NCBI GenBank assembly: GCA_014898415.1
Contig: RCTD01000003.1
Coordinates: 1,984,001-2,048,000, forward strand
Reading direction: 5' to 3'
DNA length: 64,000 nt
Source of the DNA: Stromatinia cepivora
Lineage: Eukaryota > Ascomycota > Leotiomycetes > Helotiales > Sclerotiniaceae
The notes beneath the pieces were generated by a model, which was given only the letters and a program-made list of their open reading frames with translations, did not search any database and had not been told where the DNA came from. How positions within the stretch are numbered: position 1 is the stretch's first letter; every line of letters begins with the position of its first letter. Below are positions 1-12,938 of this stretch, in pieces. Made by a program: the position numbers and the translations under genes.

Positions 1-776
1 GCAATGTTTGTGCAGCCGACTGGACAGGATTTGGAGTCAGAGCCTGACTTCGCATTTGAGTCAAGATGCTTGAACCCTTCTGCAGTTTGTCATCCGTAGG
101 TCCTTCAATAGAAGTCGCCTTCCGCTTTTTTGAATTTCGCTCGTCAGTTCCTTCTCTGACCCTCGGTTTCACCTGCCCTGGCTTGAGAATGGCACCATCT
201 TCGTCAAAAGCAGTGACACCACAAGCCTCCGTAATGGCTGCCTGGCGGAAGAGATTGAGATTATTGATCTGCGCCCGGTCATTCCAATCAAAACCTTTCA
301 ACTTGGAATATGTACGAACTAGAACGTGCTCTGGGTCAAGGTAGTCGCAACTGATAAAGAAGAACTTGCGCATATCGCGAACGCCTTTAACTGCGGGGGT
401 AATATCTGCATGCTGTGAAGAATTACTGCCGTGTTTAATGTCGAAAAAGAACTCTGTAAGGAGATCCGGATTCATATTCTCGATTAGACAAAAGTCCTTG
501 GATGAGCCCCGGAAAATCCCAGAGAAAGCTTTACGGCACCCGTTTTGGAACATGCTAACATAGCTGACATTATCAACTTGCTCGATATGGATATTCTTAT
601 CCCTTGCGGCTCTTGCCTTGAAGCTGTTCTGGAGGATGCGTAATTCAGTGGGAAACTTTGGATGATCTTGATTGAATGGCTATTTTAGAGTAAATTAGCC
701 AGGAGGACCCACGGAGGTTGCTTTGCTTGGCTTTGAAGAGCTAGAAAGTACTTACGAAAAAGGATTCTGTCGGCAT
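1..776 (-). CDS. Unrecognised protein, 5' part only (runs off the left edge)
   Basis: The gene reads right to left. ATG is at 776-774; a 21-nt first exon (756-776, MPTESFF) is followed by an intron at 680-755 (GTAAG donor, AATAG acceptor) and a long open exon from 679 to the window edge. About 233 residues are visible with no internal stop. The protein has an alternation of charged and aromatic residues (for example EFFFDIKHG and MRKFFFISCDYLDPEH) and a basic NSKKRK stretch near the truncated end that could be a nuclear signal. I see no signal peptide or membrane segment and do not recognise a family. The gene is supported by the clean splice and open frame only; function unknown. Confidence 0.65.
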
Positions 777-2278
777 CTTGAAGTTGTCAGGTGTTTCCTG
801 TTGAAGAAATGTGGTTGTTTGTTTGAAATTAGAAGGAATAAACAATGATACAGTTTCAATAGTTTCAATAAGTGTCTTTTAGTTGATCAGAAAATAGAAT
901 GAGATCTGAAGAAGTGACTGTGCTAGTTACGGTAGTTTTTATTTAGAGGTTGTAAAATCTAAGAGTTATCTGTGTCCTAGGAAACTGAAATAGTAGTTTC
1001 TCGGGTAGTATACAGCTCTCTCTATATGACACTAAAACAACCGAGAAAAGCTGACCGGACAAATACAACCAACTAGCATTCAATTCACAGGTCTTGAGCA
1101 GAAGTGAATCCAAACTATTTAGATTCACTGTGTTGAAGGGCAGTATATATTAGGATTGATTATTTTCAGATCCATCCAAAGCTTCTTTACAATGCCTGAG
1201 ACATAGCTTTCCCTACAATGATATGCTGAAGTGGTGAAGGGAAAGTAGTATAGTATAATACAATCAGTTTACCCAATAGCCCTGACGGTAGTCCAAAAAT
1301 AAGAGATTTCGAAGGTTGAAATTATTTCAGATTTTGAATTGTTTTCAGATATTAAAAGCTTACAGGTACTCTACTAATTTAGATTATTGGGCATCCTAAT
1401 ATAACAGAACCAATGAGTGTCATCTTTATAAAAAGTGCACCTGTCTAAATAGAGGTCATTTTTCCTATATTAGGAAACAAAAGAGATAAAGTTTGTCGCA
1501 ATACCACATAGAGGAATAGTGCTTGAACTTTATGGCCAGGTATAGGCACCCGTACCCTACCCGGGGTATTTGACCTCTACAAGGTGGTTACCTTACCCTA
1601 TAAAGGTTTTATAGGGTGATTATCTAGCAATACTATTAGATACTAGAGTATTATAGAGTAAATATCACATGATCGTTTTATATTATTATTTAAAGCTTTA
1701 TTATATTATAAATTAATTATATAATATTTGAATTATACGATATTGAAATTATATAATATAGATATAATATAATATAATCAAGATTCCGAATCATATAATT
1801 ATTCGATCATATAAACTCATATGCTAAATACCCTACAGTACCCTAGCACCCGGAGCATTTCTCTAAATGGTTACCCTACCCTGTAGAGCTCGAATAGGGT
1901 GGCTTTTCGGCCGGGTTTACCCCAGGTTACCCCGGGTATACCCCTACCTTTTGCCCAACCCTGTTCATGGCTAAGGGATGGACTATATGTAAGTATATCC
2001 TTGAGATGACCTCAGGAGGCACAAACTCCTTCTTCTCCTAGATGAATCAACCTTTGCAATCAGAGCAACATGACTGATTAATCATAAAAGAACAGGAGTT
2101 ACAACACCTAGTGCCAAGGGTGATTGTGCAACTACTGACAATCCATTTCCACGCAGAAGAAAATATAGAAATAATGAAGCAAGCAAGCAAACAGCACATA
2201 AAAAAATCAAGACAGTTCAAGTAATGTTCTACGTTCATACAATTTCATACAAGTATCAACACTCTAATCACCACTCAT
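777..2278. other. Intergenic region with an AT-rich relic
   Basis: No convincing gene. The stretch 781-1500 is unremarkable promoter/3' sequence. Positions about 1530-1975 hold GC-rich GGGTA/TACCC blocks on both sides of a very AT-rich core (about 1680-1830), annotated separately. Confidence 0.6.
1530..1975. repeat. Probable degenerate repeat element with AT-rich core
   Basis: Two GC-rich flanks share an imperfect repeated motif: GGTTACCTTACCCTATAAAG at about 1586 and GGTTACCCTACCCTGTAGAG at about 1869, each followed by an ATAGGGTG motif. Between them lies about 150 bp of almost pure A/T in TATAATAT-like words, which is how RIP-decayed DNA looks. Right-flank words such as CCCCGGGTATACCCC resemble GGGTA-rich ends of fungal DNA-transposon relics. 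No coding sequence or clean terminal inverted repeat could be defined, so the element type is open. Confidence 0.4.
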
Positions 2279-5200
2279 CTATAACTCATCTTTCTTAGTC
2301 GTTGTATCCACCACCTCTTCCAAACTTCTACTTTTAGTATTCTTAGCATCACCAACTCCATTTCCACTTCCACTCCCATTAATCCCCTTCCTCTTCCGAT
2401 CCACCGCCGCAATCTCATCATCATACACCGTCCACTCAGGAACCTGTCTCCTCGCCCTATCCAATTTGGGTTCTTTCGTCAACGGATTATTACACAAATC
2501 AATCGTTCTCGCTTCTTTAAGACTCTCATCGCTACACCAAGTTTCGCACCAGAGCCATTCTTGTGGCAGGCTATGAATAGGAAGAATCTGTTGCATATGG
2601 TTTGGTAAATCTTGATCTAAGTTTGACAAACTATTTGGGTCTGCAGAAAGAGATTGATATTGTTGACGAAGACGGTCCCCTGCGGCTATTTGGCGGAATC
2701 GGCGGAGATCTACAACGTAGAGGGCACTGATATGGTAGGGTAGGCCGCGAAGGAATTTCTTCCAGTAACCTTGCTTCCAAAAACGGAAACCCTCCATTTC
2801 GGTGCGACTATCGCACATGGGAGTGAAGCCGTATGGTGCACCTTGGAGGTCATGATTTACGAGTTCAATCATATCTGTACGAACGATTTGATCGGCGTCC
2901 ACGAAGATGACCTTATCGAGGGATAATGGGAAAAGGACGTCCAAAAAGAGGATCTTGTAACCCCAGATTTCACGTTGCTTTTCTGTTTGTCCTCGGAGCC
3001 AATGAGGCCATTTATATGTTACCATCTCATATTTAAAGCCATATTCAGCGGCGAGATGAGGAATGAAATCCTTGAAAGATGGAGACAGGAACTGTTCAAT
3101 GAACCAGAATTTGACTGTATGCTTTGTGTTCTTCATGACACTGACCATCATGATGTTCAACATACGCTCATAAAGATGACCGCTAGCAACAGAGAAGATA
3201 TTGATCTCGGCCTGCTCTTCCACTGCGGCAGTAGCTTTCGTCTTGCTACCCAAGATACCTTGCGCAAAGTTAAGTCCGCGAGATACAAAATCCATTGCCG
3301 ACTCGACCTTAGCCTCGAGGACATCTTCACCCTCCATACCAGACTTGCGAGAAAGACGAGGGTATAAAGTAGCTCCCTGAAAGCTCATGAGAACAACCTC
3401 AGTGGACTCATCACCAGGCACAGGAGCCCATCCCTTTGAGCCTATGCTGTCTATTTTGAAAATTTCAGAGCTCCTTCCGCTCTGTAGATCAATCTTGTAG
3501 AATCCAGGATTTGCTTTGAACTGGAAATACCCTAGATTGGACATGATGATGGTATCCGCAAAATGTGGGTCTCTCTCGGTTCCAAGAATAAGTTGTGCTC
3601 CGCGAGGAGGACTGCCAGATGGCATCTCGCGTGAGTGACCTTCGATAAGAATATGCTCAAGCTCATATAAAGCGTCCACATCAGACTTAATAGAGCTGAG
3701 TTTGATGTTATCCGGATCATGAATTGAGGCTTTGGGGGCAACTAGCCATGCCGGTGGTATATCCAATTTGACAGTTAACAATGCCTCTTGTGGCACGCCT
3801 GTGAATGAGGCGCCAGGGGTAACTAAAACCCCTTCATCATCAAAAGTAGGCTTTGATTCTAGAACATATCTATAAAATCTCTTGACTGGAAGTTCCTGAA
3901 GACGTTCTTTTGGATTCAAAAACATCTTAAGATAGATTCCTTCAAGCTCGGAAATGGCTTTCAAAATTGGAACCCATTTTTGTCCCTGCTCACTGGCCGG
4001 ATCAATAGCGACAGTGATGTGTATAGTTGCAGTTGATGAGTCTCCGGTTTCGATGGATGTATAAGAAGAGTTCCAATTGTCAAATGCATTTATTCTGGTG
4101 GTTGGCGCCTGCTCAAATATACCATCAGGTGTATCTGATACAGATGCCAGCACCACCATTGAAGAAATCTTGGCACCAGCTAAAGGATCGGTAATTTTGT
4201 CTGACAAACCGAGAGCTTTCATCGCAGCAAAAACCGGAGCTATACGTTTGGCACGTTCATATGAGATCAACTGCTCAAAGTCTTCTTGGCTCAGTTCGGA
4301 ACCAGCGGGTATTGGCCCAACAAGCCTTCCATTGAGCAAGATGCCATTTTCACCTGGCAATAAAGTCGCGGATTGGATCAATGGACTGGCGGCCTTCCAA
4401 TAGGTCTTTGCAGAGTCTTTAGTCGTGTGATCCAATTCAAGTCCGTCCGGGTTCGCCAAAGTAGGTAAATCCTGCGAGTCCACAAATGGTTCATCCGACC
4501 TTTTTTGGATATGTGAAAACAAACGAGTGCTGAGATCGGATGCTTCCTTATCACTAGAAGGATTATGTATGATAGTAATCTCGAGAGCCGAAGTAGACTC
4601 CCTGAACTTAGCCGCAGATAAAAGGAGATCCAAGCCCGAAACGGACGATAAGTCTGCTACCACAACCATGTGAACCCAATCTTCCTTAGACGATGCTGAA
4701 TCTGCTCCAATCTTGGGTAATTTGGATAGCACATCACCATGCTGTTTTGAAATAGTGGTTATATCAATTATTTTGAGATCTTTGTCGCTTTCTGGGACGA
4801 TAAGAGCGTTTCTTCGTGCTGTTGCTTCAGAGAGGAAGAAGTCTGGAATGTAGGAATCCTGAGTAAATATTTCGTTGAATACTCCCTGTTGAATAACCTG
4901 CAAGTCTACAGTGAGACGCTGAACCATTGCTTGCAACCAATTCTCATCTCTAGGAAGTGCAACACCATCCAGGAATATCGGTGGAAATTCGCCATTTGCG
5001 GAGAGTCTTGTGGTCCAGCGGCTGGAGGCATCGATTCGATCACTGTAGTGATCTGATTTCAATAAATCTTTAAAGAGAATTGCTACTTTCTCAGGTCGAA
5101 CCTCGCGGCCCTCAATAGCGGCCTCGAAAGCCTTTTCGGTAGGGCTGGCAACTCCATTCAAAACGGAAGCTTCAAGATAAGCAACAGCTCCAGAGAGCCC

Positions 5201-6865
5201 ATAGACATCTAAAAGATGATACAACACTCTTGCCTGCTCTGTAGCGGTTGGAGACGTTGTGATTGGAACAAGCCCAATATGGAGGACCAACTTCCGTTTG
5301 ACGAAATTTGCCAGGGTTTCGGCAACGAGAGCGATATCCTCCAGCATGCTAAAATCCACTGGTACAACCAAATTGAAGATTTCCTTGCGGACTGAGGGCA
5401 ACTGGCCAGGATACGTTCTTTGGAGTAAAGCACCAAGTGCTGCAGGGAATTCTGCGTAGCGTTTGTCCTTCTCGATATCATTCAACCACATGATAACACT
5501 GCCACCCTCGATCTCATCTCTCCAATCGAATCTTTGAACGTCTCCATCACTTCTCGCTTCGGAAATGTTAGAGTGGGAAAGTAACTGGACAGCTTCAGGT
5601 CCTGTCAAACCAAGCTCGCTAACACCATTAATCAATTTTCTTTCCTTCCGCAAAATATCGAGCATAGTTATAGCATCAATTTGACGCTCAATCATCTGCA
5701 CACCATTTACCCACCATACGTTAAAGCCCGCGGGGACCAGTATGCCGCGGTTGTAATTGTGCTCCGCAAGAAATTCGGAAGAAACATTATAAAAAGCTAT
5801 AGCACTAGAATGTTTTGGAAAATCTTGTGAAAGCTTGATGAGTGTATCAAACGGTTTTTCGCTCTGCATGATGAAACTAGATGCCTTCAGGCCAAGAGAA
5901 GAGAGCTCTGATGTAGAGAGAGGCTTGAGGTCCGCCACCTCCTCATCTTCAAACTTGACTTTGGTCTGGGTTTTGGATTTTGGTGCCTCTTCATCATCAT
6001 CTTTGCGGTCATCAATCACAATGTAATCAGTTCTTTTGAGAGCGAGTTCTACACCGTAGCCCGGAATCATTAGAGGCTTGTTCGAGCCAGAATCGATGGC
6101 TCGCCTATGACGAAGACGGTAAGATGTTTTACCTTCACGGGCAGTTTTCACTAACGTCTTGTGGAATTGGCCAAATGTTGGAGACGTTATATCAGCATAT
6201 AATATAGAATGGGGTCCGTTAGGATTCCCGAGAACATAATCGAATGGTAGTTCTTGTGTTTGTCTATAAGCTAATGATTAGCACCCTGACGCTTTTAATC
6301 AGCCATTCAAAACTCACGAAGCGCCGGTTACTGTCCCATGAGGCTCATCTAATGTTGGTGAACAATATTGATTCCCATCAAAAAGCACCCACGTTGGACA
6401 GGAAGAATCTTTCTCTGTTTTTATTGAGGCTTTTACAGCAGTATGGTAATATTGAAATTGTGCTTCAATACGAGGTGCGGCAACCCTCATGGATAATGCA
6501 AGCTGGTATGATGAAAGCGACTCAGCATCCATATGTCCATCTTCTTTGAGAACTTGTATAAATTTGTTATATAGGTCTTTATCGGTGGAAGCTTTTGTAA
6601 AATAGCCGTCTGCAATTCGGTCAAGAAGAGGAAAGTATGAGGAAACATTTTCAGTTGCTGCTGTCTCTCTATATAGAAATCAGTATTGCTTGAAAAGCAG
6701 TTAGGGAATTTGGACATACAGGAGCTCAAGGAGATACGGGGCGGATGGAAAGGATGTTTGCAAGCCAACATTGATGGATGGGCTAGCAGTAACACCTATG
6801 GAATGAAGATATGTAGATGCCAGTAGAGCTCCTGAGAGTCCCCATGGGAATTTGAAGCCTCCCAT
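2279..6865 (-). CDS. UGGT: UDP-glucose:glycoprotein glucosyltransferase
   Basis: This ER-lumenal folding sensor re-glucosylates misfolded N-glycoproteins for another calnexin cycle. Exons: 6720-6865, 6318-6668, 2279-6263; the phases fit and give 1493 aa, normal for the family. The start at 6865 opens a hydrophobic signal peptide (MGGFKFPWGLSGALLAST), followed by the family N-terminus SINVGLQTSFPSAPYLLELL. The middle holds the thioredoxin-like folding-sensor region. The C-terminal GT24 domain has the DxD-type metal/sugar-nucleotide motif FVDADQIVRTD near residue 1287 and the NLDQDLPN motif. The last residues are KKDEL, an ER-retrieval signal. The gene is divergent from alpha-COP, with start codons about 660 bp apart. 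Assignment is firm; exon borders are hand-made. Confidence 0.95.
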
Positions 6866-7527
6866 CTTGATTGTGGAGATTTAAACACTTTCGCGGGGAA
6901 GGGAAAGAGGTTCTCGACTTTCACAGGGGAGCTTCCATAAGCTACAATAGGGTAAAGCTGGTGACGGCGGGACAATTCTTGATAGCTTTTGGCCACCAGG
7001 GAATTCAGACAAAATAAACCTTGTAATGTATGATTGAATTTGAGACATATGTAGTGTAGAGATTAGAAATAAAAATCACATAAATAGTTCCCTACCCGCA
7101 AATATAAAGACATCATACACAAGGCTGACTAGAATTATTAAGGTCTTATCGCATTCTTCCCAAGGGACAGATTTCCATAATCTAGAGCTCCAACCAAAAT
7201 TGGTTCAGGGATCCTTTCAAGCTTCTGTGGCTGGTGAAGCTTTGGTGTGCATTTGGGTGGCAGCCTTGTCGATTTTAGTCTGTTGATGCCTTAATTGCGG
7301 GAAACAGCAACGTCGCATTTCACACGCTTCGAAATTCAATACCATATCCTCCTGTACTTTACCTTAATTTCCAAAACGAACCACCAGATATCTTCTCTTT
7401 TTACGACTTTCTCCCCTACTGTGCGCTATACCTGAGAAAGTGACACATTAGGAGGATATTAATTAATTTGCCCAGTTACTTGATGCGCAACGTATAGGGC
7501 TGTTTGTCATTCAGAGCATCGGTCAAC
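6866..7527. promoter_or_regulatory. Divergent promoter region UGGT / COPA
   Basis: 662 bp separate the two start codons. Both products serve the early secretory pathway (ER glycoprotein quality control and COPI retrograde transport), so shared regulation is possible. I did not identify a specific binding site such as a clear unfolded-protein-response element. Confidence 0.4.
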
Positions 7528-10500
7528 ATGGCATCTAATTCCAATTCCTCCCCTACGATGCTGACGAAGGTATGTCGCGACTTCATACTCTGAGCTTGAG
7601 ATATTCAATCAGATGGGCTACAGTACTAATACCCACATAAGTTCGAGTCAAAATCATCCAGAGCAAAGGGCATTGCTTTCCATCCTAAACGGTTCGTTCA
7701 CAAATACAATGCACAGCAACTATACCTAACTATTTTCATAGGCCATGGATTCTAGTTTCTTTACATTCTTCGACTATTCAGCTATGGGATTACCGTATGG
7801 GAACATTGATTGATAGATTCGAGGAGCATGATGGGCCAGTTCGAGGAATTGACTTCCACAAAACACAACCCCTCTTTGTCTCTGGTGGAGATGATTACAA
7901 GATTAAGGTCTGGTCATTGCAGACTAGGAGATGTCTATTTACCTTGAATGGTCATTTGGATTATGTTCGCACAGTTTTCTTTCATCATGAGCTCCCTTGG
8001 ATCATTTCCAGTTCAGACGATCAAACTATTAGAATATGGAACTGGCAAAATCGCTCTCTAAGTAAGCTGGGAATGTCTCAACATTTTAAACGTATGCGGC
8101 ACTAATCTTCTTTTCAGTTTGCACAATGACTGGTCACAATCATTATACAATGTGCGCCCAATTCCATCCAAAAGACGATTTGGTAGTGTCTGCATCCCTT
8201 GATCAGTCGGTTCGAGTTTGGGATATTTCAGGCTTGCGAAAGAAGCATTCAGCGCCAACATCCATGACTTTCGAAGATCAGATGTCGAGAGGGAACCAAG
8301 CTCAAGCGGATATGTTTGGAAATACCGATGCTGTGGTCAAATTCGTGCTTGAAGGTCACGACCGAGGTGTCAATTGGGTAGCTTTCCATCCAACGTTACC
8401 CCTGATCGTATCTGCGGGTGATGATCGACTCGTGAAATTATGGCGAATGAGCGAAACTAAAGCTTGGGAGGTCGATACCTGCCGGGGACATTTCCAAAAT
8501 GCGTCAGGATGCTTATTTCACCCTCATCAAGACCTGATCTTGTCAGTTGGCGAAGACAAAACCATCCGAGTTTGGGATCTCAACAAGCGTACATCAGTGC
8601 AGTCATTCAAGCGGGAGAATGATAGGTTCTGGGTCATTGCAGCTCATCCCGAGATTAATCTTTTCGCTGCTGGCCATGATAATGGTGTCATGGTATTCAA
8701 GCTTGAGCGAGAACGCCCTGCTTCTGCCTTTTACCAGAACAATCTCTTTTATATCACCAAGGATAAACATGTCAAATCTTATGATTTCCAGAAGAACATC
8801 GAAAGTCCAACACTATTGACATTGAAGAAACTCGGTAGCCCTTGGGTTCCACCTAGATCACTTTCCTACAATCCAGCTGAAAGAGCTGTCTTGGTTACTT
8901 CTCCTGCAGATGGTGGTTCATATGAGCTCATCAATCTTCCTCGGGATGGAGCCGGTTCAATGGATTCAAATGACACGAAGCGAGGTCAAGGTACTTCTGC
9001 AGTTTTTGTAGCACGAAACAGATTCGCTGTTTTCAATGCTACAACTCAGCAAATTGATATCAAAGATCTTTCCAACTCTACCACCAAGACCATTAAGCCA
9101 CCAAATGGAACCACCGATATCTACTTTGGTGGAACTGGTAATCTTTTGTTAATTACCCCCACTGCTGTTCATTTATATGATATCCAGCAAAAGAAAGCTA
9201 CTGCTGAACTTGCTGTATCTGGTGTCAAGTATGTCGTTTGGTCCAACGATGGTTTATACGCGGCGCTTTTGAGCAAACATAATGTCACGATTGTTACAAA
9301 ATCCTTAGAACAAGTTAGCTCGCTTCACGAAACCATTCGTATTAAGAGTGCTACCTGGGATGATGCAGGCGTCCTTCTTTACTCGACTTTGAACCACATC
9401 AAATACACCTTATTGAACGGAGATAATGGTATCGTTCGCACTCTTGATCAGACAGTTTACCTCGTCAGAGTTAAAGCACGTACTATGTACTGCTTGGACC
9501 GAAATGCCAAACCAAAGATTTTGAATATCGATCCTACTGAGTATCGTTTCAAGCTTGCCCTTGTGAAGCGAAATTATGAGGAAATGTTGCAAATCATCAA
9601 GAACTCTAGTCTTGTTGGTCAAAGTATTATCTCTTATTTGCAGAAGAAGGGTTATCCTGAAATTGCTTTGCAATTCGTACAAGATCCACAAACTCGATTC
9701 GAATTAGCAATAGAGTGTGGTAACTTGGAGGTCGCCGTGGAGATGGCCAAGCAATTAGACCGACCAAAGTTGTGGTCGAGATTAACAGCGGAAGCCCTTG
9801 CTCACGGTAATCACCAAATTGTTGAGATGACATATCAGAAGTTGCGACAATTTGACAAATTATCGTTCTTGTATCTTGCCACTGGAGACGAGGCAAAGTT
9901 AACAAGAATGGCTAAAATTGCGGAACATCGTGGTGACTTCACTGCCCGCTTCCAGAACGCATTGTATCTTGGAGATGTTCAAGACAGGATACAAATGTTC
10001 AAGGAAATTGATCTTTGTAAGTTTACATGAAACACACTAATACTCGCGCGTAAGATACTAACCCAGATCAGATCCACTTGCTTACATGACCGCAAAGTCA
10101 CATGGCCTTACAGAGGAATGCGAGTCCATTCTTGAGGCTTCAGGCCTTACCGAAGAACAAATCACTTTACCGTCCCTCGGATCTCCACTTAACCCCCCTA
10201 AACCCGTCATCCCTACCTTCAAGGCAAACTGGCCAACAAAGGCAACTTCGCAATCATTCTTTGAGAAGGCTCTGCTTGGTCAAGTCGAAGGTCTTTCACT
10301 TGAAGATGAACCTTCTGCTGCAGCGAATGGATTCGGGTTTGATGAAGCTGGAGACGATGAAACCAAGGCCGGCGCTCTCATTGAGGCTGACGATGACGAA
10401 GATGCTGCGGGATGGGACATGGGTGATGATATTGTTCCAGAGGTTGAGAGTGACTTCGTCAATGTCGATAGTGCAGAAGCTGGCGCAGGTAGTAGTGAGG

Positions 10501-11482
10501 CTGATTTATGGGCTCGCAATTCCCCTATCGCTGCTGACCACGTTGCTGGCGGCTCCTTCGAAACTGCTATGCAATTACTCAATCGTCAACTTGGCGCTGT
10601 CAACTTCGAACCTTTAAAACCTCGATTCTTGGAGATTTACCAAGCATCAAAAACATACCTCCCAGCATCCGCAAGTCTTCCACCTTTGGTCAATTATGTT
10701 CGACGAACAGTTGATGAGACAGATCCTCGTAAGGTTCTTCCTATTATTCCACGAGATATCGAATCATTAGCAACCATCGACCTACAGAGAGGATACGATG
10801 CCATGCGACAAAACAAGCTTGAAGATGGTGCTACAATATTCAAGGGCATCCTTCATGCTCTACTTGTCAACGCGGTCTCAACTGCCTCTGAGGTATCAGA
10901 GGCAAAGAAACTCGTCACGACAGCATCAGAATACAGTACAGCAATGGCCATTGAAATTTCGAGGCGGAAGATTGGAACTGCTGATGAAATTTCAAGATCG
11001 CCAGAGAAACTGAAGCGCAGTTTGGAATTGTCAGCTTATTTTACTATTCCTAAGTTGGAGGTTGTTCATAGACAATTGGCTTTAACAAGTGCGATGAAGT
11101 TGGCCTATTCCAGCAAGAACTATAACTCCGCATTAAGTTTTGCTAACAGAATGTTGGCAAACGGCGGAAGTGCTAAGGTTCTTGATAATGTAAGCAATCT
11201 CCTAGCGCAATCAATTCTGACTGCTAATCAAACATCTAGGCTCGTAAGATCAAGGCTGCATGTGAGCGCAACCCTAATGATACCCACGAGATTGAATTCG
11301 ATCAATTTGCCGAATTCGATGTTTGTGCTGCCTCACATACACCTATCTACTCTGGCTCTCCATTCGAGGTCTGTGCATTTGATGGTAGCAAATATCAAGC
11401 TAAATATAAGGGTACTGTCTGTGCAGTATGTGGTGTTTGCGAGGTTGGTAAGAACGGGAGTGGGTTGAAACTTGTTGCATAG
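7528..11482 (+). CDS. cop1: Coatomer subunit alpha (alpha-COP)
   Basis: Scaffold subunit of the COPI coat that buds Golgi-to-ER and intra-Golgi vesicles and binds KKxx cargo through its WD40 propellers. Six exons: 7528-7569, 7642-7691, 7742-8061, 8118-10016, 10072-11189, 11240-11482; 1223 aa, the usual length. The N-terminus shows the typical [19 protein letters not shown] followed by six or more WD repeats (for example [35 protein letters not shown]). A central alpha-solenoid follows, then an acidic linker ([16 protein letters not shown]) and the conserved C-terminal domain ending in a [10 protein letters not shown] cysteine motif. Intron 2 has an unusual GTTCGT donor. No anomaly in the protein. 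Confidence 0.96.
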
Positions 11483-12938
11483 GTGCAATAGGGCATGAAT
11501 TTAGGGTGGTGTAGGATGATGGAGAAATCTTTTGGTTGAGGTGAAAAATTCATATGGAGTTTGAGGAAAAACTATGCCGTCAAATTAGTTGATGAATGTA
11601 GAATGTTGTTCTTAGCTCCCTGTTATAAATGAAGAATATGTATTTGCATCTTGTCTTATTGTTTAGATGATGCTTATTAATGTGAATGGATTTAGGTTAC
11701 CAAGTGGCATGAGAGTTTGATCACTGAATACAACCTTATGCAGAAATGACAGCGGAAAGAAAGGTCTTGATACAACTAACTGCTTCGATTTTAATAAGTG
11801 GCTATCAGCAACTAAATCGTATCGATTTATATACACGCGAGACTCGCTATACTTTGGTATTTATACAATTGTATATCTAATCATCCAACTTCCCGTGTAA
11901 TTAATCTCATCCCAATCAACCTGCCGGCCCCATCCCTTACAAATCCCAACTTCTAATTTCGAATCACCGCTCCCCCTCAACACGAACCATTCCCCCCCCC
12001 CCATCTCCCCCGAATTTCATCAACAAATCTACTCGAGGAAATTAATAGATTATTGTGTATGCTCTTAATAAAGATGAAAGATGAGTTCTATTTCTTAGTA
12101 GATTGTTTATTGGCTTTGGCTTTTATTGTTGTGTATTGTTGTGGATTCTTATGTATGTGCTTGGGTTTAGGTTTAGGTTTAGGTTTAGGTTTGGATTAGA
12201 TTTATTACTTATTTTAGAAATGTATGTGGTTTGAGAGAGGGGGGGTAGTAGAGGAAACGAATATATTGTAAAGGAATATATTGTCCGGGACCTCGGGAGG
12301 ATTAATTAATCGGTCATTCTTGGAAAGAAAAAAAAAAGGGGGGGGGGGGAAGAAAGGATATATACCTAGCTATTGGAATATCAGAAGAAAGAGTAGGTAT
12401 AAGTAACAAATAGAATTTGAAAAAGATCCACGCCAAAAATGAAAACGGAAAGATTTCATTTTATATACTTGTGTAATTCGAGATATTTGGATATTCATAT
12501 TGATGGTGATGGGTGAGTGTCGCTTGTGTGGGGGGTTGAGATGTTATTTTTGTGATTCTGTAGGTATCTAGGTAGGTATTTATTTACTATTAGGAAGAGG
12601 GTGATTTAGTTCAGGTAGGTAGGTAGTTGAATATGATTGATGGGATTTTCTCATGAGGTAGGTTGTATTTGTGGGTAGTTGGTTTGCTACCATTTTGAAA
12701 ATCGATGTTTATTTGTATATGAATGAATAGTCCTCTTCCTCTATGATTTTTGAATAGTTATATGTCTATCAGAGCATCCCGGGCCGGCAATATTTCCGCA
12801 ATATCTATTATCAAGCTCTTATCCAATCTCTCATCCTGTGCGTCTACATTACATCTGATGTATGACGGTGCAGAAGTGATGTCAATCAACGTATATTAAA
12901 TTTTCCGGCTTTCAAAGAATACATTCCTCAATCGATGC
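11483..12938. other. Intergenic region with simple repeats
   Basis: Convergent 3' ends of alpha-COP and DPH7 face each other across about 1.45 kb. I see no gene. It contains homopolymer and low-complexity runs (C-run near 11992, A/G-runs near 12330) and a short tandem GTTTAG array at about 12165-12190. Confidence 0.6.
12165..12190 (+). repeat. Short tandem (GTTTAG)n array
   Basis: About four uninterrupted copies of a 6-nt unit, TTTAGG in one register. It resembles telomere-like repeats but is not the usual fungal TTAGGG unit and is far too short to mark a chromosome end. Confidence 0.7.

Noticed and set aside
12165..12190. Telomere-like GTTTAG repeats as a sign of a chromosome end or fusion
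   Set aside because: Only about four copies, not the TTAGGG unit, and flanked by housekeeping genes.
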